Assembly (NCBI RefSeq): GCF_009728735.1
Contig: NZ_CP024637.1
Span: forward strand, 95,040-155,809
Origin: Pantoea phytobeneficialis
Lineage (GTDB): Bacteria; Pseudomonadota; Gammaproteobacteria; Enterobacterales; Enterobacteriaceae
Length of the DNA stretch: 60,770 bases
Reading direction: 5' to 3'
Shown: positions 1 to 7,665 of the stretch, one piece after another
Layout of the letters: each line of letters begins with the position of its first letter
How positions within the stretch are numbered: position 1 is the stretch's first letter
Position numbers and translations under genes: made by a program
Notes under the pieces: model-generated
What the model was told of the DNA's origin: nothing
Seen by the model: only the letters and a program-made list of their open reading frames with translations
Database searches by the model: none

Positions 1-70
1 TTTTCCCGTTGCCGGGCAACAGGCAGAGGTCGAGTTTGTTTTTACTGACATCAATACCGAGATAAATCAT
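1..70 (-). CDS. IS110-family transposase, N-terminal fragment (runs off window)
   Basis: The reverse strand from the ATG at 68-70 encodes MIYLGIDVSKNKLDLCLLPG and three more residues before the window edge. The G-I-D-V-S-K strand is the first acidic motif of the RuvC-like DEDD catalytic domain of IS110/IS1111-family transposases, which cut and rejoin DNA without flanking inverted repeats. Only 23 codons are visible, so neither integrity nor subgroup can be judged. The gene points left, so its upstream end of the element lies at 71 to about 250. Confidence 0.75.
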   Translation of the reverse strand, partial: MIYLGIDVSKNKLDLCLLPGNGK

Positions 71-250
71 AAGACAGCTCCCTTTCACATGAACCATCAC
101 GCCATCTTGCCTTGTACATACGAAGTCAGAGCTTCTGGTTACCGTTCAGAGTAGATGCTGGCGTGAAAGGAGAAACGGAGGGCTTTAAGCTACGGCACAA
201 GATCGGGTCTTAAGCGGCGCGACAAGCTGCCTCCGTTTCGTGTAACGGGT
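71..250 (-). ncRNA. IS110 upstream non-coding end; candidate bridge RNA
   Basis: This stretch lies directly upstream of the IS110-type transposase start and has no coding frame. It holds an exact 9-bp inverted pair, AAACGGAGG at 173-181 and CCTCCGTTT at 230-238, enclosing about 48 bases that can form further short pairings. IS110-group elements are known to encode a structured bridge RNA in the non-coding segment upstream of the transposase, with loops that pair to target and donor DNA. Calling this segment such an RNA is inference from position and the stem. The element boundary is not defined; an imperfect 23-bp palindrome at 242-264 may mark it. Confidence 0.35.
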
Positions 251-278
251 AGCTAACCAGTTACAACTTCAAGATACA

Positions 279-333
279 AGCGGCGCGATTTATCGCGCGT
301 ATTTTCATTTTTAGCGCGATAAATCGCGCCGCT
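279..333. repeat. REP-like inverted pair (BIME)
   Basis: AGCGGCGCGATTTATCGCGC at 279-298 is followed by its exact reverse complement at 314-333, a 20-bp arm pair with a 15-base spacer. The same unit recurs near 4.3, 12.5, 25.0, 29.6, 33.2, 51.8, 59.3 and 60.2 kb, always between genes or at gene ends, as for enterobacterial REP/BIME sequences. It lies just downstream of the cytochrome c stop codon and about 30 bases from the presumed IS110 end. Confidence 0.85.
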
Positions 334-360
334 ACGGTTCCTGCCTGACAGACTTGATGA

Positions 361-1674
361 TTACTTCATGGCCGGTGTTTGTAATTTGTCTCCCGCGCCG
401 GTGGTTCGACGTCGCGTTGTGACATCGCTGGCCTGCACTTCCCCCGCCTGGTTACCCCAGGAGTTCCGCACGTAATTCAGTACATCCGCCATCTCCTGGT
501 CATTTAATTTCCAGGCGAAAGCGGGCATTCCGGCGGCGGTCGGGCGGCCTGTAGTATGCGGTGCGCGCGCACCATCCAACAACGCATGGATCATGTTGGT
601 GGGATCGTTCAGCATCGCGCTGTTACCGGCAAAGGCGGGTACCATGCCATGAATCCCTTCACCCGCCAGACCGTGACATGCTGAGCAATCAACTTCATAA
701 CGCAGGGCCGCCAGGTCGTGACGGGTTTTATTCATCTCGAAGTGGGTGGGTTGCGGCGTTGTCGAAGCTGGCAGACTGCGCAGATAGGTTGCGATAGCTT
801 TCAGATCCTGGTCGTTGAAATACTGCGTTGAATGTTCAACCGCTTCGGCCATTGGCCCGGCGGCCACACTGGTGCCGTTAGAGCCGGTTTTCAGGTAATC
901 AGCGATCTCTTCGTCCGTCCACTTGCCGATTCCGGCATGGGGATTTGGTGAGATATCCGGCGCATACCAACTGCCAAGATTGCCGCCCTGCAAATACTGG
1001 CTACTGATTTCACCGCCAAGAGCATTACGTGCCGTATGGCAGACGCTACAGTGCGCCGGACCATCGACGATATATTTGCCGCGGTTCCACTCATCGTTCT
1101 GCGCGCTTTGCGGTTGAAATGCGCTGTTGTCAAAGAACAACAGGTTCCAGCCCGCCATCGCCAGACGGATGTTATACGGGAAATGCATCCCGGCATTTTC
1201 GTCGATGGCATTTTTCACCGGTTTCTGCGCGGAGAAATACGCCCAGAGATCGTGCATGTCCTGATCGCTCATCTGGGTGTAGGCGGTGTAAGGCATGGCC
1301 GGGTACAGGAAGCCGTGTTTACCGCGTCCCTGACGTACCGCATTGAAGAAATCGCGTTCGGTCATGTTGCCAATCCCGGTGTCGCGATCCGGGGAGATAT
1401 TGGACGTCAGTAACGCGCCAAATGGGGTATCGATTTTATATCCGCCGGAGAAGTCTGCGTTGTGGCAGGCGGCGCAGTCGGCGAGACGCATCACGTATTC
1501 ACCGCGTTTGATGGCAGCATCGTCATTGCTGTGAAAATCCGCCAGTTGCACCTTATTGTCAGCTACGTCCGAGCGTGCGCTATCCAGCACCCCCCACATT
1601 CTGCCGGTCACGCCAAGCGCTGCCACCACCGCCAGCGCTGCGAAGGTATAAGTAATCTTTTTCGCCTTAGCCAT
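361..1674 (-). CDS. Cytochrome c subunit of a gluconate-2-dehydrogenase-type complex
   Basis: A 437-residue tri-haem cytochrome c. It begins with a signal-anchor (residues 7-24, hydrophobic) and carries three CxxCH sites: CAACH at 67-71, CSVCH at 209-213 and CSACH at 330-334. Length and three-haem layout match the membrane cytochrome subunit of FAD-dependent gluconate, 2-ketogluconate, sorbitol or glucoside-3 dehydrogenases, which passes electrons from the flavoprotein to ubiquinone at the periplasmic face. It is the last gene of a three-gene operon, starting 2 bases after the flavoprotein stop. A GGGAG lies upstream of the ATG. The substrate cannot be read from this subunit. Confidence 0.9.
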   Translation of the reverse strand: MAKAKKITYTFAALAVVAALGVTGRMWGVLDSARSDVADNKVQLADFHSNDDAAIKRGEYVMRLADCAACHNADFSGGYKIDTPFGALLTSNISPDRDTGIGNMTERDFFNAVRQGRGKHGFLYPAMPYTAYTQMSDQDMHDLWAYFSAQKPVKNAIDENAGMHFPYNIRLAMAGWNLLFFDNSAFQPQSAQNDEWNRGKYIVDGPAHCSVCHTARNALGGEISSQYLQGGNLGSWYAPDISPNPHAGIGKWTDEEIADYLKTGSNGTSVAAGPMAEAVEHSTQYFNDQDLKAIATYLRSLPASTTPQPTHFEMNKTRHDLAALRYEVDCSACHGLAGEGIHGMVPAFAGNSAMLNDPTNMIHALLDGARAPHTTGRPTAAGMPAFAWKLNDQEMADVLNYVRNSWGNQAGEVQASDVTTRRRTTGAGDKLQTPAMK

Positions 1675-1676
1675 GA

Positions 1677-3446
1677 TTACGCTCCCACCAGCGGTGCCGG
1701 ATTTTTGACGTAGGTCTGGTGGATGGCCTGCGCGGCACGCACCGCCAGCGCACCCACGGTGACCGTTGGGTTGTAGCCACCGTTATTCGGAAACGCTGAC
1801 GCACCGACGACAAACAGGTTGTGCGCATCCCAGCTTTGCAGATACGGGTTCAGGGCGGAGGTGGTAGGATCGGTCCCCATCACCGCACCTCCAATGGTAT
1901 GGGAACTGTGCTGCATATACGGGTTCCAGCTCTTTTCCGCCTGGTTGTCCACCACCAGATGCTGACCGCCGATCTCACGCATGATGTTGATGGCGCGATC
2001 GGTGACATATTTCGCCATACGCACATCGTTCTGATTCCAGTCAAAGGTCATGCGCAGCAGCGGCTGGCCGTGGCGATCTTTGTAGTGGGTATCGAGGTCA
2101 AGGTATGCCTCACGCATCGGCATTGAGGTGCCCTGGCAGAAAATGGTGCCTGCGGTCTGGTAATCGCGCGCATAACCGGCTTTCCATTCGCTGCCCCAGC
2201 GTTTGGTGCCGGGACGTAAGCCATTCATGTTCTGAATTGGGCGGCCATTGGTGGAGAAGCCCATAATTCCGGCTCCACCGATAAAATCGAGGTCACTATG
2301 GTCAAAGTTGTCGCCGTTGAAATCGTCGATTTGCACCGCCAGCGCGCCACCGCCGATAAACGGATTCATATATTCGTTATCAAAGAAGCCGGTGACGCTG
2401 GAGCAGGTTTGATAGTTGTAGTTACGGCCAATGGTGCCGCGTCCGGTGCGCGGATCGTATTGCTCGCCAACTTGTGACAGCAGCATCAGACGGACGTTAT
2501 CCATCTGATAGGCGGTAATACAGACGATATCGGCGGGCTGGAAACCTTCCACCCCTTCTTTGGTGATAAATTTCACCCCCTTCACCGTCTTACCGTCGTC
2601 GTGTTTGACCGCGTGCAGCACTTCTGTCTCCGTCAACAACGTAAAGTTGGGACGGCGCATCAACACAGGAAGAATGCAGGCCTGCGGCGAAGATTTAGAG
2701 AAGTTGCCGCAGCCGTGAAAGTCACAGAAGCCGCAGTAGGTGCAGGGGCCCATGCTGACACCGAGCGGATTGACATAAGCCTGTGACAGATTGCCTGCCG
2801 GAACGGTAAACGGGTTATACCCCATGTTTTCCGTGGTCTGGCGGAATTTGCTCATCCAGTGGGTATCTTGCAACGGCGGAGTGGGATAGTCGCGGGTGCG
2901 CGCACCTTCGAACACGTTGCCGCCTTTGCGGCGTTCGCCGTTGAGATTGCCGGCATAGCCGGAGGTGCCCGCGATACGTTCGAAGCGATCGTAGAAAGGG
3001 GCCATTTCATCGTAGGTGACGCCCCAGTCCTGCAACTGCAATCCCTGCATTTTTCCTGCACCGTAGCGCTCACGCGTACGGGTGGCGACTTCAAAATCCC
3101 ACGGGGTAAAGCGCCACGACATCCCAGCCCAGTGTGTACCGGCACCGCCGACGTTCCAGCCATACTGGAAGGCTGACCAGTTACGTACCGGTGCTGCCAG
3201 TTGATCGTGGCGATTGCGGAAGGTGGTGGTTTCCACGCTCATTGGTTGCAGGATTTTACGCCGGGTGTGGAAGCGTAGTTCATCGGCATCAATTGACACC
3301 GGAAAATCGGTTGAGGTATCACGCCAGGCACCACGCTCAATCGCGACGACATGTAATCCGGCGCGGGTCAGTTCTTCAGCCATCACCGAACCGGCCCAAC
3401 CCAGACCGACGATAACCACGTCAGCCTTATTTCTGATTTGTGACAT
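1677..3446 (-). CDS. GMC-family FAD dehydrogenase, large subunit (gluconate 2-dehydrogenase type)
   Basis: A 589-residue flavoprotein. An N-terminal Rossmann FAD site (VIVGLGWAGSVMAEEL, residues 11-26) and a C-terminal His-rich H-S-S-H-T-I-G-G segment fit the GMC oxidoreductase C-terminal domain. Cysteines at 235, 238, 241 and 246 (C-x2-C-x2-C-x4-C) match the iron-sulfur cysteine cluster described for FAD-dependent glucose and gluconate dehydrogenases. It would oxidise a sugar or aldonic acid in the periplasm. It has no signal peptide and is probably exported with its Tat-type small subunit (next gene), as in known complexes. Candidate substrates are gluconate, 2-ketogluconate, or a glycoside oxidised at C3; sequence alone does not decide. 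Confidence 0.9.
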   Translation of the reverse strand: MSQIRNKADVVIVGLGWAGSVMAEELTRAGLHVVAIERGAWRDTSTDFPVSIDADELRFHTRRKILQPMSVETTTFRNRHDQLAAPVRNWSAFQYGWNVGGAGTHWAGMSWRFTPWDFEVATRTRERYGAGKMQGLQLQDWGVTYDEMAPFYDRFERIAGTSGYAGNLNGERRKGGNVFEGARTRDYPTPPLQDTHWMSKFRQTTENMGYNPFTVPAGNLSQAYVNPLGVSMGPCTYCGFCDFHGCGNFSKSSPQACILPVLMRRPNFTLLTETEVLHAVKHDDGKTVKGVKFITKEGVEGFQPADIVCITAYQMDNVRLMLLSQVGEQYDPRTGRGTIGRNYNYQTCSSVTGFFDNEYMNPFIGGGALAVQIDDFNGDNFDHSDLDFIGGAGIMGFSTNGRPIQNMNGLRPGTKRWGSEWKAGYARDYQTAGTIFCQGTSMPMREAYLDLDTHYKDRHGQPLLRMTFDWNQNDVRMAKYVTDRAINIMREIGGQHLVVDNQAEKSWNPYMQHSSHTIGGAVMGTDPTTSALNPYLQSWDAHNLFVVGASAFPNNGGYNPTVTVGALAVRAAQAIHQTYVKNPAPLVGA

Positions 3447-3464
3447 TAACTCAGCTCCGGCGTA

Positions 3465-4193
3465 TTAATCGTTGGGAATCAGACTGACAGGAATAAGCGC
3501 CAGATTTTCATTGCGACGCGTAATATAAGGACGGTAGTCATAGCGGGCGCCGGGGAAGCCAATCATTTTCCAACCCGCCATATTTTTATTGCCGCCGTAA
3601 ATTGGATCCGCCAAATAGCTTTCGCGTGCGTTTTGTAGCATTAATTCAAAAAAAGCCTGGCTATTCACTTCACGGCCTAAATCAATCTTTCCGTCTTCCA
3701 TATTTGTCAGGAATTCGTCGATTTGCGGTGCGGTTAAAGTATGAAATGATGCCTGGTGATTTTTTTGCGCCCAATTCTCTAATGCGGTCAGTCCGGTTAA
3801 ATAACGTTCTTTAGGTGTGGCAAGAAATTGCGGACTACCCATGATTTTCTCTTCATTTTCCGGGTGCAAAGGTGCTGCTAAATAAAGTGCCGCCCCCGTG
3901 CCATAATCTCCGGCCAGTTGGTTATCGAGAAATTCGATAGCACCGGCCTCACTGGCCGCAGGGCCCAGGTTGTCGGCAGGGATCAGGCGGTCAAAAATCG
4001 CCGCCAGATTCTGGCGATCGAGCGGGCTGATTAAGACCTGATAGCCCTGCTGCCAGGCGGGTTGCGGCAGGTGGTCGGGGCTCATTTGGGTGCTTAGCGG
4101 GACATTATGCAGCTCCTTCGCGCGCAGTTGCGGTGCAACGGCCAGTGACGCCACAATCGAACTGAGCGAAAAAAGCGCTTCTCTTCGGTTCAT
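3465..4193 (-). CDS. Small (gamma) subunit of gluconate-2-dehydrogenase-type complex, Tat signal
   Basis: A 242-residue protein starting MNRREALFSLSSIVASLAVA, a twin-arginine leader followed by a hydrophobic stretch. The body (PADNLGPAASEAGAIEFLDN and the later N-x-R-E-S-Y region) resembles the gluconate 2-dehydrogenase subunit 3 family, which chaperones and co-exports the flavoprotein. It is first in the operon gamma - flavoprotein - cytochrome c, the usual order for this enzyme type. AAGGAAAG precedes the ATG. The flavoprotein starts 18 bases after its stop codon. The 250-base upstream gap holds a REP and no sign of the LacI operator found further right, so this operon is probably controlled separately. 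Confidence 0.88.
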   Translation of the reverse strand: MNRREALFSLSSIVASLAVAPQLRAKELHNVPLSTQMSPDHLPQPAWQQGYQVLISPLDRQNLAAIFDRLIPADNLGPAASEAGAIEFLDNQLAGDYGTGAALYLAAPLHPENEEKIMGSPQFLATPKERYLTGLTALENWAQKNHQASFHTLTAPQIDEFLTNMEDGKIDLGREVNSQAFFELMLQNARESYLADPIYGGNKNMAGWKMIGFPGARYDYRPYITRRNENLALIPVSLIPND

Positions 4194-4327
4194 ACAACTT
4201 TCCTTTCATCATTCCGTCTGATGACGGATACGGCAGATAAATTTTACAGAGCACGACGTTCAAAACATTCAGATGTAATTACGCCGCGCGATAATTCGCG
4301 TAGAGGCGTGGTGTTTATATTTATTCT

Positions 4328-4381
4328 GTAGCGGCGAAATTTATCGCGCGGTGCGAGGTGCGCGATAAATCGCGCCGCTAC
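4328..4381. repeat. REP-like inverted pair, slightly decayed
   Basis: GTAGCGGCGAAATTTATCGC, starting at 4328, is followed by GCGCGATAAATCGCGCCGCT at 4360-4379. The left arm differs from the repeat seen at 279 by small changes. A third, more decayed half unit is visible around 4281-4300. It fills most of the gap between the dehydrogenase operon and the isomerase gene downstream of the LacI regulator. Confidence 0.75.
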
Positions 4382-4443
4382 AATTTTTGCAGAGAGTATT
4401 TAAATATGAGGCGGGCGATTCATCATGTGGGTCGCCATTTATA

Positions 4444-5268
4444 TTAATTAATATATGTTCTCATGCTGTCTAAACAACTGCGGGAAATATCCCACAAGTC
4501 GTGTTCCCAATGACGCGGGCTTAATAATTCTGGTGACCATACGCCGTCGTAACCGGTGGCTTTGACCGCCGCGACCCAGGCAGCAATATCAACATCGCCT
4601 TCACCCGGCGCATAGTTTCGTTGCACCCATTCATCCCAGGCTTCGTCTGGATAAGCCGCACGGCCATCACAAAAGTGGACGCCGTAGATCAGGCTTTTAT
4701 CCATCTGCGCCACCTCGTCAGGAGTGGTTCCACCTCCGGCGTGCAGATGCCAGAAATCGACCACTACGCCGAGGTTGTCTTTGCCGCTGCGGGCGATAAG
4801 GTCCAGTGCCTGTTGCAGGGAATTAAACGCGGTGAAGGCCACCACCTCGATTTGGAATTTGATGCCGTGGGCTTTGCCGATATCGGCAATGGCGGAGATG
4901 TTGTCGAGCAGAATGGCATCACGCTCGGCAGCAGGCAGCTGATCCAGCTCGGTCAGTGCCATAATTTGCACCACCGGGCAGCGCAGCTCCACCGCCGCCT
5001 GACAAATCTGTTCCGCTTCGCGCAGCAATTCAGCGCGTGCTTCAGGTTGGTGGCGACCGATGCGTTTTAGCGCGTTGATGCAGGTAACGTCGATGTGATG
5101 TTGCGCCATCAGCTGACGGAATGCGGCGTAACTGCCGCCATTGTCGAGATAGCGATACAGATGCTCCGGCAGAATCTCCAGACCGCTAAAACCGGTTTCC
5201 TGCGCGATACGTAACTGGGTGACGGCATTGCTGTACCAGACAGAAACGCCATGTAACGACAACTTCAT
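4444..5268 (-). CDS. Sugar phosphate isomerase/epimerase (xylose-isomerase-like TIM barrel)
   Basis: 274 residues with the pattern of the AP-endonuclease-2/xylose-isomerase-like barrel: an N-terminal MKLSLHGVSVWYSNA strand, E-I-L-P-E-H, K-F-Q-I-E-V at mid-protein, V-V-D-F-W-H-L-H and W-S-P-E-L near the end. Acidic and His residues at these strand ends normally bind a divalent metal. Members isomerise or epimerise keto-sugars (IolE, IolI, YcjR and relatives). The gene starts 15 bases after the LacI-type regulator stop on the same strand, so the two form one operon. A 3-keto-sugar epimerase role would fit the neighbours but is not shown. Confidence 0.8.
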   Translation of the reverse strand: MKLSLHGVSVWYSNAVTQLRIAQETGFSGLEILPEHLYRYLDNGGSYAAFRQLMAQHHIDVTCINALKRIGRHQPEARAELLREAEQICQAAVELRCPVVQIMALTELDQLPAAERDAILLDNISAIADIGKAHGIKFQIEVVAFTAFNSLQQALDLIARSGKDNLGVVVDFWHLHAGGGTTPDEVAQMDKSLIYGVHFCDGRAAYPDEAWDEWVQRNYAPGEGDVDIAAWVAAVKATGYDGVWSPELLSPRHWEHDLWDISRSCLDSMRTYIN

Positions 5269-5283
5269 CTCTCCTCCTTTCGC

Positions 5284-6297
5284 TTACGGCTTCAGGTGAG
5301 AGCGTCGTACACGCAATTCTCCCTGAGACCAGGCACCACCCGGTGTGGCATGTTCATCAATCAGCCGGTTAAGGGCTTCTTCAATTAACAGGTCAATCCG
5401 CTGGCTCCAGGTGGTCAGTTGCCAGCCGGGCAGGGCGGCTTCGTCAATTCCGTCGAAACCCACCACCGCCATATGTTTGTTACCCGCGCCTTCGCGCAAG
5501 GCTTCGAGCGCACCCAGCGCCAGCGCATCGTTTTCGCAAAACAGCGCATCGATGCGATCGGCAGGCGCATGTGCGTTGAGATACTCCGTCAGAACCGCGT
5601 AGCTGCGTTCCTGCGCATAACAACCGGCGGTCAGCATCTCTTCCAGTGTCAGCCCGACTTCGGTAAGCGCCTGCTGTAAACCCTCCAGCCGTTGCAAATG
5701 ATTGCTGTTGGTTGCCGGGCCGCGCATGTAGCCAAAACGTGTATATCCCTGAGCCAATAGCAACTCGCCAAGCTGCTTACCGGCGTGGTGATCATCGATT
5801 TTCACCACATCAATGCCCGGTACATCGTTGTTGCGGCACAGCTGCACCAGCGGGATGTGGTGCAGGTCCTGTGCTATATCCACCAGTTCCTCGGTCAATA
5901 CCGTGCCCAGAAACAACAAGCCATCAACCTGCAATTGATCGGCCAACAGCATCACCGATTTGTGGTTCTCGCTATTGGTGATGTTGAGCAACAACGCCAT
6001 GTAACCGCGCTTTTGTAACTGGTTGGTCACTGTGTCGATCAACAGTAACGAGTGCGGGTTTCTCATCTCATCGATCACGACGCCAATAATGTGCGTTTTC
6101 TTCTGCGACAGACTGCGCGCCAGCAGATTGGGGCGATAGCCCAGCTCGGTGGCGACAGCCAGCACGCGTTCGCGCGCTTTGTCGGAGATGGATGCACCGG
6201 GCGTAAAGGCACGCGAGACCGTCCATTTCGACACACCAGCGTGACGTGCGACATCACTGGCGGTGGCTTTGTGAGATTTTGCGATGGGTTTGCTCAT
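5284..6297 (-). CDS. LacI-family transcriptional regulator
   Basis: A 337-residue regulator. The N-terminal helix-turn-helix is ATASDVARHAGVSKWTVSRA, followed by a hinge with LLARSLSQKK and a periplasmic-binding-protein-like effector domain. The ATG at 6297 is chosen because the HTH starts about 10 residues later and AGGTG sits just upstream. An in-frame extension to 6486 would add 63 residues with no family match and would run through the operators. It probably represses its own operon and the divergent binding-protein/oxidoreductase genes through the palindromes at 6438-6475, 6606-6621 and 7631-7648. The effector is likely the sugar or sugar-phosphate handled by the cluster. Confidence 0.9.
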   Translation of the reverse strand: MSKPIAKSHKATASDVARHAGVSKWTVSRAFTPGASISDKARERVLAVATELGYRPNLLARSLSQKKTHIIGVVIDEMRNPHSLLLIDTVTNQLQKRGYMALLLNITNSENHKSVMLLADQLQVDGLLFLGTVLTEELVDIAQDLHHIPLVQLCRNNDVPGIDVVKIDDHHAGKQLGELLLAQGYTRFGYMRGPATNSNHLQRLEGLQQALTEVGLTLEEMLTAGCYAQERSYAVLTEYLNAHAPADRIDALFCENDALALGALEALREGAGNKHMAVVGFDGIDEAALPGWQLTTWSQRIDLLIEEALNRLIDEHATPGGAWSQGELRVRRSHLKP

Positions 6298-6437
6298 AGC
6301 ACCTGCATATCGGAGTTGGCGAAAGACCCCTGCATTGAACGTGAATCCCAATCGAAAATAAACACCCAAAGCGTAAGTGCGTTGAAACCTTATGCGAAAT
6401 AACCCTGTTTTTATGATGTTGCGATTATGTTTGATCT

Positions 6438-6475
6438 TTGCACCCGATTGCAACGTTTTTTGCAATCGGGTGCAT
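6438..6475. promoter_or_regulatory. Paired LacI-type operators before the regulator gene
   Basis: TTGCACCCGATTGCAA at 6438-6453 and its mirror TTGCAATCGGGTGCAT at 6460-6475 lie 141 bases upstream of the lacI-type start codon. Each is a one-mismatch version of the perfect TTGCACCCGGGTGCAA found at 6606 and 7632. The two face each other across 6 bases, so they form a larger hairpin-like inverted repeat. They are probably autoregulatory sites for the LacI protein. Confidence 0.75.
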
Positions 6476-6605
6476 TTCATCAACATTTTGTGATCACCTC
6501 CGCTGATTTTCGTTTTGCCGGATTGACTAAAATGGCTGCATCGCTGACATTTTCGTCAGTAACTCGCCCGAAGAATTGACTGATAGTCTCTTTTTTTTAC
6601 TTATA

Positions 6606-6621
6606 TTGCACCCGGGTGCAA
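6606..6621. promoter_or_regulatory. Perfect LacI-type operator before the sugar-binding protein
   Basis: TTGCACCCGGGTGCAA is a 16-bp perfect palindrome with the central C-G typical of LacI-family operators. It is 67 bases upstream of the binding-protein start codon and recurs exactly before the next gene. Confidence 0.85.
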
Positions 6622-6687
6622 AAGTAAAAATCAGCAGTGTCTCTCTTCCGGTCGGATCATCACAACATGACCCTACAGGAAACGACC

Positions 6688-7611
6688 ATGAAGACTTTGA
6701 AAACCCTGGTGCTGGTATTGAGTGTGCTGTCCATTGGCACTGCGCAGGCAAAAACCTGGCAAGTGGGCGTTGCGCTCGCCAATTTCGATCTCAATTTTGT
6801 TTCGATACTGCGTACGCAGATGGTGCATGAGCTGGATGCTTCCGGCATGAAAGGCCAGTTTTCTGATGCCAAAGGGGATGTGGCGCTCCAGGTGCAGCAG
6901 GTAGACGATTTTATCAACCAGGGCGTTGACGCAATAATCCTTAATCCGGTCGATACCCAGGGAGTACGCCCGATGATGGAGGCGGCCAAACGCGCCAATA
7001 TTCCGCTGATCTTTGTCAATCGCAAACCCGAGGTAAAACTGGACGGGCAGATGGCGTATGTCGGATCCGACTCCGCGTTGAGTGGCAAAATGGAGATGGA
7101 AGCGCTGGCGAAGCGTATGAATTACAAAGGCAATGTCGCCATCATTATGGGGGCGCTGTCAAATGAAGAGGCGCGCGAACGCACCCGGGCAACGGAAGAA
7201 GTGATTGCCGCACACAACGATATGAAAGTGGTGGAGAAACAGACTGCCAAATGGCAGCGCAATGAGGCGGTAGATGTGGTTTCCAGTTGGTTGCTGAACG
7301 GCACGCCGATTGACGCCATCGCCGCCAACAATGATGAAATGGCGATTGGTGCCATCATGGCGCTGAAGCAGGCGAAGAAAAGCAATGTGCTGGTGGCGGG
7401 GATTGATGGCACACCCGACGGACTGCAATTTATCAAAAACGGCGACATGGCGGTAACCATCTTCCAGGATGCAAAAGGGCAGGCGACCGGGGCGGTGCAG
7501 GTCACGAAAGCGATGCTGGATAAGCAGAAAACCGCCGCCTATAACTGGATCCCTTACGCTACGGTGACGCAGGCGAATTATCAGCAGTTTGAACAGAAAA
7601 ACCAGAAATAA
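6688..7611 (+). CDS. Periplasmic sugar-binding protein (RbsB-like), no linked permease
   Basis: 307 residues. A 21-residue signal peptide ends A-Q-A before KTWQVGVALANFDLNF. The body follows the type-I periplasmic sugar-binding fold: D-D-F-I-N-Q-G-V-D-A-I-I-L-N-P-V, N-R-K-P, G-A-L-S-N-E-E-A-R-E-R and N-N-D-E-M-A-I-G-A. The ATG at 6688 is preferred because it opens directly into the signal peptide and AGGAAA precedes it; in-frame starts further left would put non-hydrophobic residues first. RbsB-like proteins feed ABC importers, yet no ATPase or permease gene is nearby. Either it works with a transporter encoded elsewhere or it serves sensing. Confidence 0.9.
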   Translation: MKTLKTLVLVLSVLSIGTAQAKTWQVGVALANFDLNFVSILRTQMVHELDASGMKGQFSDAKGDVALQVQQVDDFINQGVDAIILNPVDTQGVRPMMEAAKRANIPLIFVNRKPEVKLDGQMAYVGSDSALSGKMEMEALAKRMNYKGNVAIIMGALSNEEARERTRATEEVIAAHNDMKVVEKQTAKWQRNEAVDVVSSWLLNGTPIDAIAANNDEMAIGAIMALKQAKKSNVLVAGIDGTPDGLQFIKNGDMAVTIFQDAKGQATGAVQVTKAMLDKQKTAAYNWIPYATVTQANYQQFEQKNQK

Positions 7612-7630
7612 ACCCTTGTCTCTGACCTCA

Positions 7631-7648
7631 TTTGCACCCGGGTGCAAA
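7631..7648. promoter_or_regulatory. LacI-type operator before the oxidoreductase
   Basis: TTTGCACCCGGGTGCAAA is an 18-bp perfect palindrome containing the same core as the site at 6606. It lies between the binding-protein stop and the Shine-Dalgarno AAGGAG (7655-7660) of the oxidoreductase, so the latter two genes probably have their own repressible promoter or an internal control point. Confidence 0.85.
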
Positions 7649-7665
7649 ATAATTAAGGAGTGACT

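Noticed and set aside
6297..6486. 63-residue N-terminal extension of the LacI-type regulator
   Set aside because: No family match, no ribosome site at 6486, and it would overlap the operators; the ATG at 6297 fits the HTH position.
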